NCBI GenBank assembly: GCA_933228895.1
Contig: OW121854.1
Coordinates: forward strand, 4,033,131 to 4,097,130
Reading direction: 5' to 3'
Length of the DNA: 64,000 nucleotides
From: Platycnemis pennipes
Taxonomy: Eukaryota > Arthropoda > Insecta > Odonata > Platycnemididae
Under the pieces are notes generated by a model. That model searched no databases. It was not told where the DNA came from and saw only the letters and a program-made list of their open reading frames with translations. Numbering within the stretch: position 1 is the first letter of the stretch; every line of letters starts with the position of its first letter. Positions 1 through 11,084 of the stretch are shown piece by piece. The position numbers and the translations under genes were made by a program.

Positions 1-2704
1 GGTATACATTAAATTTTTCTATGCCCCAACAAACTGCCATACACTCAAGTTCGTATGCGGACAATTTTTGTTCATGTGGCAATAAGGTTTTACTAGCGTA
101 TGCCACAGGGGCAAAATCACCATCTACTTTCTGATTTAATACGGCGGCTAACGCCAAACCACTGGCGTCCACAAACAAATGGAATTCCTCGTCAAAACGA
201 GGAAAAGTTAGCACAGGTGGATTCATCAATGCTTTCTTGAGCTCAACAAAAGCCTCGTTCTCAACCGTTGACCAGCGAAAAGCAACATTCTTACGTTTTA
301 GGTGATTTAAAGGAATAGAAATTTCAGAATACCTTGGTATGAACTTGGAATAAAACCCACACATGCCCAGGAATCTGGCCACATCTCTCGTATTCTTCGG
401 AACAGGAAAGGATTCGATGGGTTTTATCCGGTCTGGATCGACACAAAGGGTTCCATTGCAAATTAGATGGCCTAAAAAGGCGATTGAAGTGCAGCCCAAC
501 TTAATCTTTTCTTCAGAAATAGTCAGACCAGCGGACCGAAGCCTACTAAGAACCTCTCTGACATGAGTTACGTGATCTCTGGAATTCTTAGAATAGATAC
601 ATATATCGTCAATATAAGGGTACACAGACGAAAATAACAAATCACCCAAAACCTCGTTTATCAAACGAGTAAATACTTGACTGGAATTAGCAAAACCAAA
701 CGGTTACTTTGTATACTGGAACATTCCGAAAGACGTTACGAATGTCGTGTATTTCTTTGAATTTTCAGACAGCGGGATTTGATGAAAAGCAGAATTAAGA
801 TCTAGAATAGTGAAATACTTGGCATCAGCCAGATACTGAAAAGCGTGTTCCACAGAAGGAGTCGGATAACCGTCTTTCTTAATTTGTCTGTTAAGCTTAC
901 GATAATCAACAACTAACCTTTGCGAACCATTTTTCTTGGGAATCAAAAAGGCAGGAGAGCACCAGTTTGAATTTGAAACTTCGATAATTCCCTTATCTAA
1001 TAACGACTGCACATGTTGCTTCATCAAGAGGGTTTTCGGCGGTGAGAGATGAAAAGGATGACTTCTGACAGGACATTCGTCTAATAATTCAATTTCATAA
1101 GTCATCAACGATGTCACTCCTAGATTTTGGGTTACAACATCGGGATAATTAGACAACAACAATTTCAACTGACTGACCAAATCATCACATGGAAGTACAG
1201 AATTATTCCGAGCATCAACGATTTCGTTTCCAGCGGACATGTGTTCTGCAAACGCTTGATGGATATACCATGCTCGACTGTTTGAGCAAAAATGAATTAA
1301 ATGACATGGCGCCGATTCAAACGCGACACCATTGGTATGAATAATAAGTTTCGACTTACGAATGAAATCAATCCCTAAAAGGACAGGGAATGGAATGTCT
1401 GCTAAAAAAAATTCATGAACCCAAGAGTACTTATCAATCTTAATTTTAAGTTGGACCGAACAACTAACTCGAAAAGGTTGTCCAGCGACCGTCAAAAGTT
1501 TGATAGAATTGATTTTTCTCTTTAGTTTACCAGCCGAAGAACCAAGGCTAGTGAAGAAATTCTCGTCGCAAATCGAGACTGAACAACCCGTATCAATCAG
1601 GGCATTACAAGATGCTGACTGCAATAAAATAGGTAGCAAAGGCAAATTGATATCGGGAGATTTGTGAACACTCATTAGACTGATTGCGGAAGGCCGTCCT
1701 CTTCGGTGCTTTTTACGACAATCCCTGACATAGTGCCCAGATTTGTGACAATAGGAACACACAACTTGCCTAGAAACGGCAGGAGGAGCATAAAATGATA
1801 CGCCGTGAAAGGTGTTAGCGTAATCAGCTGCATCCATTAATGCTTTTGACGCACGACCAATGACAACGTCTAACTCTTCGAAACTAGACGGCGGGGTGGG
1901 CGTCTTGATAGCGGAAATAGTGATAGGATTTAAACCTTGAAAAATTAAATGAACAATCTGGCTCTCAGAATAGTCTAATCCTAATGCAGACACAGCGTTT
2001 CTTATGGCAGACACAAAATCACGCGGTGTTTCGCGAGGGAACTGGAATCTTTTCACCTTGGAAGCGATAAGCCGATCGAATTCCCGATCGCTGACTATTT
2101 CATTCCAAAGTTTGCTCGTAATCTGGGCCCAAGAAAAATTTTGACTTAACATAGAAAGCCAGAAACGATGCCAACAGGAGGGTAACTTAGGAATAACCAA
2201 ACTCAACAACGTTGATAAAGGAACTAGCGACAGAGAGACTAATTCCGTCAGATTCAACATCAGATTATACCAATTTTCGGCACTGGAAACATCAAAGGGA
2301 GGAAAATCCGCGATCCTTTGCTTGACAATGGCCAACCCTTCGGATAGCGGTAGTGCCGACCTAACTCGTCTTGGTTCCGCCGCGTTTGAAGTAGCCTCTG
2401 GAAATACCGGCAGAACTTGGGTAGGAGGAGATTCTTTAGGCAAGGAATCGGGCAAATCGACCAAATGAGTTGAACGAGTTTCAATGGGCGAGGACCTAGG
2501 CAAATTCACCTGAACTTGGGTTGGGAGTGGAATTTCAGATTGCCGAAGGTCACATTCTTCGGTTTGAGGAACCAAGCAGAGTTCGTCTACTGAAACTCCG
2601 GTATTATCAAGTGAAACCACAGTCTCTCCAATTAATCTGGCCCTCCTATCCTGAGCAGTAGTGCGATAATTTTTCGCATAAGGGTCATCTGAATCAGAAG
2701 TCAT
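1..2704 (-). pseudogene. Ty3/Gypsy Gag-Pol polyprotein, one nonsense codon, runs off left edge
   Basis: One minus-strand frame starts at ATG 2704 and carries Gag, a CCHC zinc knuckle (CSYCHKSGHYVRDC, near residue 312), an aspartic protease (ALIDTGCSVS, near residue 366) and reverse transcriptase from about residue 560. The frame is broken by a TAA at 704-706, just before the PFGF motif. It then stays open to position 1 through the YIDD catalytic box (about 605-620) and into RNase H (FVDASGLALAAVL). Integrase would lie beyond the window. The single stop inside otherwise intact pol suggests a recent, probably inactive insertion. The start fits: the primer site and LTR lie just upstream on the same strand. 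Clade not assigned. Confidence 0.88.
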
Positions 2705-2876
2705 GGTGGCTGGGACAAAAGCGAAAACACGAACCCTGACTCAGCGAAAAAACACAAAGCAAAATTGAAACACTGGAGAAATATGAAGCGAGAAACAATC
2801 TAGTTACACAGAGAAAATCAAGCAAAATCCTCAAATGGGAACACTCACCACCTGCTATGAAAAGACACGTAACCAC

Positions 2877-2888
2877 GCTCTGCTACCA
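2877..2888 (-). promoter_or_regulatory. Primer binding site, initiator tRNA-Met 3' end
   Basis: On the minus strand TGGTAGCAGAGC begins two bases inside the LTR end. It matches the complement of the 3' end of animal initiator tRNA-Met (ending CCTCTGCTACCA) at 11 of 12 positions. This is where minus-strand DNA synthesis of the Gypsy element would be primed. Confidence 0.7.
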
Positions 2889-2890
2889 AA

Positions 2891-3751
2891 TGCAGCGTTA
2901 CTCGAAAGAATAACAGCAGTTCACGAGAAACGCTTGTCCAAAGGACAAATATTCTTTCCAAGACGGGTGAGCGAGATGAGGTCAGAAATAGAAAAAACCA
3001 CAAAAGTATGACAATCTACTAATTAAACACTGTATTTAAACATCAAAAGACAAGGTACAAACCAACAAAATTCAAATACTCTTCACAATTACGGGAAAAC
3101 TAATAACTTGCACCAAAAGTCCATGGCGCAAAAAGGAGAATCGACAAAAACTAACTCTCCTCTCACCTCGCCTCGATATCGTCTCTTTGCCGTCTCGACT
3201 GGAACAGAGAGCGTGAGAGGGGAGGTATTCTCTGGGGTAAGGAGGGGCTATATTCTGGAAGGTCAAAGTGCAATGGGGTTTAACGTGGAATTCCATTGGT
3301 GCAAATTGAGGGGAGGAAAAGGTGGCATGATGTGAAGGGGGCGAGGTGGAAGCTTAGGATTGGCTCATCCGGGACTCTTTTTTCACTACGGCGGGGGAAC
3401 ACTAAATAACGGCTCGTACGATGGCCTAACTTCTGGTCTTCATCCGCACTTTGGGGGCTATATAAGTGAGAGCGGATGTGGTGAGGTGATTGGTGCGGGT
3501 GTGATTGGTGCGGGTGTGATTGGTGCGGGCGTGTTTGGTGCGGGCGTGTTTGGTGCGGGCGTGAATTGGTGCAGGCGTGAATCGGTGCAGGCGTGAATCG
3601 GTGCAGGCGAGAATCGATGCATTTTGGAATCGTAGGCATTGTTGGCTCCGCCTGTCGAGCAAGTCCTGCGGCTAAGTCCGGAGGGTAATTAGTCCGCCGA
3701 GGGGTAATGTCCAACGAGGGGGGGAGGGGGGGGGAACCAAAAAATGCCACA
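2891..3751 (-). repeat. Gypsy LTR, complete, 861 bp
   Basis: On the minus strand the LTR begins TGTGGCATTTTTTGG and ends GCTGCA, giving TG...CA termini. The 5' boundary is set by comparison with the second copy ending at 7231, where similarity stops at the same base. The 3' boundary is set by the primer site. It serves as 5' LTR of the Gag-Pol copy on its left and occupies the 3' LTR position of the deleted copy on its right. A TATATA core at about 3465-3475 reads as a TATA box on either strand. Confidence 0.78.
3487..3615. repeat. Minisatellite inside the Gypsy LTR
   Basis: About eight tandem 15-17-bp units of the form ATTGGTGCGGGTGTG, grading into AATCGGTGCAGGCGTG. The right LTR copy keeps only the last two or three units because it is truncated at 7021. 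Confidence 0.85.
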
Positions 3752-6300
3752 TCCACTGGGGGAAAACTGTGCACCAAAATAAACTTCTGGTTGGGGGAAG
3801 AACAATTGGTCTAAAGAAAACACTGATCACTTCACTCGGGGATCCACATGATTAACTGCTGAATTGACAAGCAGAAACAGGAGCCAAAAAAAACTACAAC
3901 ACTCCCACACAGTATTGGAAACCCATCTCACACAAACAGAAAGGGTGGCAGGTGCTCACTGAATAACACCGTTCAAATACCCAAAATATTAGCAATTAGG
4001 AAAAGTAAAGACAATAATAATCATCACCGTTGTGAATTCTAGTCCTAATGATGACTAACACAAAGTAGTTCTCTCACCCACTGCGAAGGGGTAAAGCTCA
4101 GGGGCTATCCACCTCAAGGATAACACATGCCCAAAAAAATGAATAAATGACAAAAGACACACTCACAGAGTAAACAGAATATGAACAATAACTGAGTGCA
4201 CATGACGAGTAAGTAACCATTCTTACTGTCACTACCAACTGTGAACCAACAGTCACAGATAACATCTGATATCAAACTTAATATCAGTGAAAATTAGAAT
4301 AAATTAGGATGCCCAGAGTCTCACATTCAAGGCAAATGAAATTTATGAACAAAATACAGCACCCATAGTAACGAACATCTAACTCGTTGGGTGGAAGTGA
4401 AAAGAACAAAATCAGTTAAGTTTGCAATAGGCATAAGTACATTAGTTAATTGATTGAAGACAAAACAATCATACAAATTAATTACCAATTAGTACATGGC
4501 AGGCACAATAGCCATGCAGTTAAATCAATATTCCAAGTGTAACTAGATTATTTTACAAAATTATTAAATAAGTATGAGATTGAGATAGTGGCAAACAAAT
4601 TAATTACCATAATAATACCTTAAGACTAATTACATAGTCGTTCAGCCTCTTGGGTTGAATCGAATAAACATTGACAGTCAATCAAGAATCATGGGTTGAT
4701 CGAAATCATAAGAATTACAATATATATATATATATATATATATTAGTTATTACCAGTAATGAGAGCCATGTAGAGAATTAACAATAATATCAAGAGCAGT
4801 CAGACTCTTTCACTATGTGAGAGTAGAAATGAGAACATGATCAAGAAATATTTCAATAGGCAATTACCTTTTGTCATTCAACAACTTGGGCTGAACCGCC
4901 AAACACTGACCCATCAATCAAAGACTTAGGTTTGTTGAAATGACAAATTTACAATACATAATAATTAAGTGCAATACTGAATGAAGAAATATTTTATACT
5001 CAATTACATTTTGGTCATTGACCAACTTGGGTTGAGCTGTTAGACACTTATCCAGTCATTGACCAACTTGGGTTGAACTGTTAGACACTTATTCAGTCAA
5101 TCAAAGACTTGGGTTGGTTGAATTGACAAAATTACAATACATATTAAATTCAGTGCATTAGTGAGAGCCATGTAGTGAATTAACAATTATTTGAAGAGCA
5201 GTCAGAGTATTTTACAATAATTAAATTTAAATGAATGACAATTATGAGAGTGATAAGGAAATCCCCAATAATAATATCTTAAATACTAATTACATGTTGT
5301 TGTTCACCAACTTGGGTTGAACTGTTATGCATTGAGCCAGTCAATGAAATTGAGGGTTAATTGAAATGCCTCCAGATGACATAAGAGTACATTTCGAATT
5401 AGAGAAAAAATTTGATTTCTCTATACAGCTGTCATCCAATTAGAATAGCCCAAAATATGGAAATAGATTAGGATGACTAAATAGAAAAAATTCAATAAGT
5501 CCAGGGCCAGGTTAAGCCAAACACATGTTACACAAAGCTAAAGAGGAAAATTCAATTTAGTGGCCACCGTCAAGGGTAATGCAATTGCAAAGTTATTTTT
5601 GAGGGTAAATACCCCATCCAGCCAATGCTGGGTGCTGATTGCAGCAAGTTATAGTAACTGCTGGGCGATGAGAACGCAACCTCTACGCCGGATAACAAAG
5701 GTATACATAAGCAATAAACAGGTACAGAATCAACTGCCAAATTGTCACTGAGCTAGACAAAGACCCGCCCCAGTGATAAATAAACCCAATAGTGAATAAC
5801 GATATAACTCCAGGTTCTGGTCCACATCGGAGGAATGATCAGGAAGACCAATGATCACTGGTGTAAACAGTCACTAAATAATCTTAATAGCCAATGACCC
5901 TCCGCGACTTAACTGGAAGCGAGCCACCTCGGGAATGTTCATGACTATTCTCCCCACTCCCTCCAGAATTCACAATAGCACTGTGCAAAACACCGTTCCC
6001 CCTTCTGGTAGACACACATGATGAAGAGCAGGTAGAACCAACCAAAGTATAACAAAATAACAACTAATGCCCCATAAACAGGCAGCACTAACATCAACAA
6101 ATTAATTAAGTATGAATTGGCAGTATGGATTGGCAGTATGAATTGGCAGTTTTACAATTAAATAAATATTCAAAGTAGCATACATTATAGTAAATTAAAT
6201 GACAAATAGTGAAGAGAGAAATTTGTAAGCAAACAAGACAATAGTTAGATAATAAATGCTAGTATTAAGATTCCTATATCACTCAACATATTATAAATTA
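3752..6300 (-). other. Long 3' noncoding part of the deleted Gypsy copy
   Basis: This 2.5-kb AT-rich stretch lies between the integrase stop codon (6301-6303) and the LTR. It has no open frame above about 60 codons and no recognisable envelope gene. It holds the degenerate repeats at 4640-5365 and a TA microsatellite at about 4720-4743. A gap this long after integrase is unusual for Gypsy elements. It may be a decayed third gene, acquired sequence, or a nested insertion I cannot delimit. Confidence 0.5.
4640..5365. repeat. Degenerate repeats with ACTTGGGTTGAACTGTTA core
   Basis: Related blocks recur with a core close to CCAACTTGGGTTGAACTG, followed about 40 bases later by GTCAATCAAAGACTTGGG and a block ending in ACAATACATA. 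Spacing varies, with one tight 54-bp tandem duplication near 5012-5120. Unit order and divergence suggest an old tandem expansion. Confidence 0.65.
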
Positions 6301-7020
6301 TTAATCACCATGATAAGGCTTTAATTGAGAAACATGACATATTCTCTCCTTCCTAGGACCAATATCGAGAACAGCGGTTACAGGAGAGACTAACTTTTTT
6401 ATAATAAATGGGCCTTCCCATAGAGGGGTTAACTTTGCCATAATCTTGTCTGCCTTAGAACTGATTGGATGTTTCTTAGACAACACCCTATCTCCAGGTT
6501 TGAAAGTTATGTTAGAATGAGAATTATCAAAAACTAGCTTTTGCTTACATTTGGCTCTCTTCAAATTAGCAACTACTTGTTGCAAATAAGCTTCCCTCTC
6601 CTCTTCCAAAATATCATCCTCACACAGTTCTCTAGGAATAGACCATTGATTTATTAGAGGATGAAGCAATTGTCTGCCAAAAATTATCTTAGCAGGAGAT
6701 TCTCCCGTGGCACTATGACAGGCAGAGTTAAAGGCAAAATTTAAATCTGCCAAAAAATTGACCCAATTGTAATGTACATTGTTACAAAGAATTGACAATG
6801 CGGCTTTCAAATTTCTATGTAGCCTTTCAACTTGGTTAGAACTTGGTTGGTATGGGGCTGTGAAAACCTGTTTAATCCCAAGTTGCAAACACATTTCCTT
6901 AACTAGATGTGACTTGAACACCGCTGCATTGTCAGACACAAAAAATTTAGGATAACCAAACTTAGAAAAAACTCTTTGAGTAAGAACACTAACCACAGCA
7001 CTGGAAGTGGCATTACGAAC
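6301..7020 (-). pseudogene. Gypsy integrase fragment (core to C-terminus)
   Basis: The minus-strand frame reads from inside the integrase catalytic core (PVRNATSSAVVSVL, then FGYPKFFVSDNAAVF with the second catalytic Asp, then QPSSNQVERLHRN with the catalytic Glu). It continues through a basic C-terminal domain (LWEGPFIIKKLVSP) to a TAA at 6301. The zinc-binding domain and first catalytic Asp are missing because the sequence breaks into LTR at about 7021. It is therefore the 3' end of a pol gene left by an internal deletion and cannot work alone. Confidence 0.85.
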
Positions 7021-7231
7021 AGGTGCAGGCGTGAATTGGTGCAGGCGTGAATCGGTGCAGGCGAGAATCGATGCATTTTGGAATCGTAGGCATTGTTGGC
7101 GTCGTTGGCTCCGCCTGTCGTTAGCTACGCCTGTCGAGCAAGTCCTGCGGCTAAGTCCGGAGGGTAATTAGTCCGCCGAGGGGTAATGTCCAACGAGGGG
7201 GGGAGCGGGGGGGGAACCAAAAAATGCCACA
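7021..7231 (-). repeat. Truncated Gypsy 5' LTR (first 211 bases)
   Basis: This is nearly identical to 3560-3751, including the bases ending at TGCCACA, with a 24-base duplication around GTCGTTGGCTCCGCC. On its inner side it joins integrase coding sequence directly, so the rest of the LTR, primer site, gag, protease, RT and RNase H are deleted. Confidence 0.85.
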
Positions 7232-7232
7232 C

Positions 7233-8085
7233 CATTACCATCCAATTTCAATTTTGTGTGCATTATCCAAACCCCTTGAATGAATAGTACATAATGCAAT
7301 GGTACAACACTTATTCCAGTGTAATTTTATCGACAAGTTCCAGTCCGGGTTTAGAGGAGGTTACAGCACTCAATCCGCCTTAATAAAGGTTACAGATGAT
7401 ATCCGACTTTCCATTGATAACAAAAAGTTAACGACTCTCACACTTTCAGATTTTTCTAAAGCTTTCGACTGCGTTGATCATGCCATTCTACTGGATAGAC
7501 TGTGCCAGTTAAAGCTGTCTCATTCAGTGGTAGCGTGGTTTAACTCTTATCTAACTGATCGACAACAGGCGGTAAAGGCTCAGAATGGTGACTGTGCAAG
7601 TCCTTGTTGGGTTTCCTGAGGGGTTCCTCAAGGATCTATACTCGGTCCGATGTTGTTCTCGATCTTTATCAGTGACCTTCCCAAAGTGATTCAAAATTGT
7701 AAGTATCACTTGTACGCTGACGATTTACAGATTTATCTGGATTGTCACCCAGCTAATATTGATGAAGCCATTAATAAAATTAATCAAGATATCTCATCCA
7801 TATGTACCCGGGTATTCGATAATAAATTAAAATTAAATGTGGTGAAAACTAAATCAATAATTATAGGTAGTCCATACTATATAAATACATTGGATTAAGA
7901 TGCTCTTCCTAAAATTCAAGTTCAAGGTACATTAATAGATTACTCAAACACAGTCAACAATCTAGGATTAATCATAAATAGTACCCTGAAGATCATATTG
8001 CATTTATTTCTAATAAAATATATAAAACAATCTATCAAATGAAGTATTTTAGGAGCATGATGCCTATTTCGATAAGACATAATAT
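7233..8085 (+). pseudogene. Jockey/CR1-like LINE reverse transcriptase fragment
   Basis: One plus frame reads PISILCALSK, FIDKFQSGFRGGYSTQSALI, LSDFSKAFDCVDH (RT motif A), [13 protein letters not shown] and [12 protein letters not shown] (YADD box). It is interrupted by stops at 7281-7283, 7617-7619 and 7896-7898, then shifts frame after VNNLGLIINSTL at about 7985. The endonuclease half is absent. The fragment starts at the codon next to the Gypsy LTR end, so the LTR element probably inserted into this LINE. Confidence 0.85.
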
Positions 8086-8608
8086 AAGATAAGATTGAAA
8101 TAATATAAGATTGAAATTGATCTTAATAACCAAAAATTTAAAAAAATTGCTTGTATATTTGTCTGAATGCCATGTAATGACTTGATATGTTTAGGTTTAA
8201 GGTATGATTGTCGCAATATCTAAGGTATGCAATATGTTAAGATAGTAAGATTGTTGTAATATGTTAAGGTATATATTGTAATATCCGTTGTACTTACATC
8301 CTGTTTTGTTTTTTCCATAAATTAGGCAAATCAGATTACAATTCAAAATCTCATTTCATGAATCTTATATATTAATTTATAACATATAAAACTGATCCAA
8401 CTCTTTTTTATTTTTGTATTTTCTATGTTATGTATTATATGTTTATCTTTTTTTCCTTGCAAGAAAATTGTTATGATGTGAACTACTGCCCCATAGGAGC
8501 AATCGCTCCTAGGTCAATAAATGTTTTTCTATTCTCTTCTATGGTGCGCCGCGCGCCAGCAGCTGTTATGGCCTGGATACATCTACCTAGCTCCTTTAAA
8601 GCCTCTGG
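8086..8608. other. AT-rich spacer, nothing recognised
   Basis: Contains AATATAAGATTGAAAT-type simple repetition after the LINE fragment and no credible coding sequence. Confidence 0.5.
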
Positions 8609-8632
8609 AATTTCCACAGAGATAAAGAGGAC

Positions 8633-8704
8633 GCCTTGGTAGCTCAACTGGTAGAGCAACTGGCTGGAAATCAGGGGGTCCGGGTTCGAGTCCCGGTCAA
8701 GACG
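8633..8704 (+). tRNA. tRNA-like cloverleaf (GGA anticodon), probably a SINE head or pseudo-tRNA
   Basis: The sequence folds as a class I tRNA. The acceptor is GCCTTGG/TCAAGAC with one mismatch, and the D arm GCTC/GAGC is intact. The anticodon loop is CTGGAAA and the T arm is CCGGG-TTCGAGT-CCCGG. The A box (TAGCTCAACTGG) and B box (GGTTCGAGTCC) match pol III promoters. The anticodon position reads GGA (Ser), but serine tRNAs need a long variable arm and here it is only four bases. A genuine tRNA-Ser is therefore unlikely. Short inverted repeats flank it (TTCCACAGAGA at 8612-8622 and TCTCTGTGGAA at 8715-8725). Confidence 0.45.
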
Positions 8705-8725
8705 AATGATTTTTTCTCTGTGGAA

Positions 8726-9435
8726 TATCTTACTATCGTGCATCTCAGCGGGTAACTCCGCTAAAGTTTTTGCGGCTAGCTTGCGAGCTTTGAATTTGTT
8801 ACTTATACTAGCATAATTGAATAATGTTCTCAATAGGAGATTACTTAATAAACCAGGTTTATTTTCAACCACTACTATCACACAGGGTGATAAATATTCC
8901 AGGCCTTCTTCAAGGCATACTACCAAATTTTCACACTTCATATCTCAACCTATCAATAAAAACAACTTCCCCGAGAGATACTCCTTCTGGAGGAAAAGTA
9001 AATTTTAATTATAAATAACATAAAACAAATAGTAAATTACGACAAAAATTTAAGATTTTAATTCATGGGTGAGAGGTGAGATGAGAGGAGGGTGAGAATG
9101 CAATAGGTAATGCATTTTCATTCAAAATCTAGATAATGGGGCTTTATAAAAATAAAAAACTTATCATATATAAAACATAATAAACAACACAATAATCCAG
9201 AAAATATTGAAAAACTACATAAATTTTGTCGGTGGTTTGCAAGGGGGTATAGCATATTTCCCACTTTTTGAAATCACATTTTTTTTAATACTGAGCAGTT
9301 CTAGGAAGAGGGAATTTTTATCTGTGCTGCTGAATAAATTTAATTACATAAAGTCACACTATTTCCCATTAATAATGCTTGTATTTTCTACACAAAAATG
9401 TTCACTCAAAAAGTTTGTCTAAGCATTATGGTAAT
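8726..9435. other. Intergenic, nothing recognised
   Basis: AT-rich sequence with short open frames only. The minus-strand frame 8483-8941 is mostly antisense to the tRNA-like block and shows no known domain. Confidence 0.4.
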
Positions 9436-9945
9436 ACAAGCTGACCCGGCCACGCGTTGCTGTGGCTCAATCTGGTTAAATGGAAAGCGCACGTTTATAG
9501 TATGTTTAATTTCACAATTCTTATGGGTATACAATATATCTCAGCTGATCGATTGTTTTGCAGCTGGACACGCATATTTGTATATAATTTTAACGTCTTT
9601 ACATGTCGTCAAAAAAGTAGAATATTTCAGGCAAGCATTTATTTCATCCGCTAGTGTCAATCGAGGAATTACAGGTAATGTTTGCCTGAAATGTCGTGCA
9701 AGCAATATTAATGCGTTCTCAAATGGTCTCAGGATTCAACGGAAATCCTGCAATGATCGATCCAGAGCCTCGAGCGATGCTTTGTGCACCATTGTGCATT
9801 CATCCCAAGCAATAAGTTGGCATTTCTGAAATATTTGTCCCATGCCGGATGATTTGAATATGTTGCACGTGAGTGTTTCAATGAATTGCAAGTTCAATGG
9901 GATGCACATCCCGTCTCCAGTGTCGATATTGTATTCTCGATATTG
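9436..9945 (-). mobile_element. Helitron remnant: Rep/helicase fragment with 3' terminus
   Basis: On the minus strand about 9945-9590 encodes helicase-like motifs typical of Helitrons (PLNLQFIETLTCNIFKSSG, CQLIAWDECTMVHKASLEAL, a Walker B-like DEC). A shifted frame follows with RHVKTLKLYTNMRVQLQ. The segment ends at 9436 with a Helitron-type terminus: an 18-base hairpin with GCCAC/GTGGC stem (9449-9466), about ten bases, then CTTGT, close to the canonical CTRR-T. Most of the Rep/helicase protein is missing and frames are broken, so it is inactive. Confidence 0.72.
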
Positions 9946-10517
9946 TACAAACCTTCATGGAGTGAACAAAACAACTAACCAAAGCTTCATGGAAATTGGA
10001 TGAATGTTGTGGTAATGCATGAAGTTATCAAAATTGTATCAATGCAGTATCGATATTGTAATGATACTTTATAAAACTTTGAAAAAAAACACCTAAATAC
10101 TTTCGCCTCAATTTTGTATCAATAATGTATCGATGTATCCCTATTGTATCGATATTATATCGATACAGTATCGATATTGAATTATCGACTTTATAGAAAC
10201 CTTCTCGGAGCGTACTCAACAACTTTCCAAAGTTTCATGGCGATCCGATGAATGGTGTAGTGATGCATAAAGGACAAACACATTATATACTTTTGATACA
10301 GTATCGATATTGCAACGATACATTCCTTTTAAAAACTAAATAATTTCAACTCAATTTTGTATCAATAATGTATCTATTTATCGATACTTTAGCGATATTA
10401 TATCGATAAAGTATCGATATTGAAATATCGATTCCGTAGTCCTCTTTTCAGGAATGTACTCAACAACTTCCCAAAGTTTCATGGCGATCCGATGAATGGT
10501 GTAGTAATGCATAAAGG

Positions 10518-10554
<37 letters not shown>

Positions 10555-10555
10555 T
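9946..10555. repeat. Three-unit tandem array with TATCGATA clusters, ending in (CA)n
   Basis: Units begin near 9950, 10196 and 10440 (period about 245). Each has a block like CCAAAGTTTCATGGCGATCC, then GATGAATGGTGTAG, ATGCATAAAGGACA and many TATCGATA or close variants. The last unit ends in a CA microsatellite at 10522-10550. The GTTTCATGGCGATCC block is typical of RTE-like LINE or SINE 3' regions in insects, so this may be a tandemly amplified retroposon tail. Confidence 0.7.
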
Positions 10556-11084
10556 TCATTTTTATATATATAGATATGATGCTATCTCCTCACTTGGATC
10601 AACTTTAGCCTAATTCTGCATCTAAGCATAAAAGGAATCAGCTACTCAGATAATATCCGTGTAAGCTCACAAGAGTACATCATTTGGTTAAAATATAAAA
10701 TTTAATGTTTAACTGGACCGCTGTTCACATGATTTGGACAAAACGCCAGGAGGAAACTTCATTTGCAACCTATTTTCCATTCCAATTAAGAACCATAAAA
10801 TGATCAACATAATTTAATAATCAAACAGCAACAGTGACAGTGAAAACATGTCAACCAATGAAATAACTGTGTTATCACAAATCACCATTAAAAATATTCA
10901 GACACAGCAGCTAGTGACCAACTGAATTGGAGTGAACCAGAGTAATAATGAAAAAAAAGCATAAAGAGTTGATCAGTTAAATTAAACAAGACCCACAAAT
11001 CTTACGCTGTATTGACACAATATTATTTCCTCATTTGTATTTTTTCCACATTGCTATACAAAAGTGAATTAGAAACTTTTGTAC
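10556..11084. other. Nothing recognised
   Basis: AT-rich, no domain or repeat that I can support. It lies 3' of the host exon ending at 11085 and may be intron. Confidence 0.4.

Noticed and set aside
3280..3777. Minus-strand frame of 165 codons with His/Pro-rich repeats
   Set aside because: It is a translation of the LTR minisatellite, not a protein.
4640..5365. CRISPR-like array
   Set aside because: Repeats are degenerate, unevenly spaced and in a eukaryotic retroelement.
8483..8941. Minus-strand frame of 152 codons
   Set aside because: Most of it is antisense to the tRNA-like block and its flanks (the RLDRDSNPDPL stretch is a typical reverse reading of a tRNA-derived repeat).
9398..9829. 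Plus-strand frame of 143 codons
   Set aside because: Lies antisense to the Helitron helicase fragment.
10522..10550. CA repeat as a regulatory element
   Set aside because: Ordinary microsatellite at the end of a retroposon-like unit.
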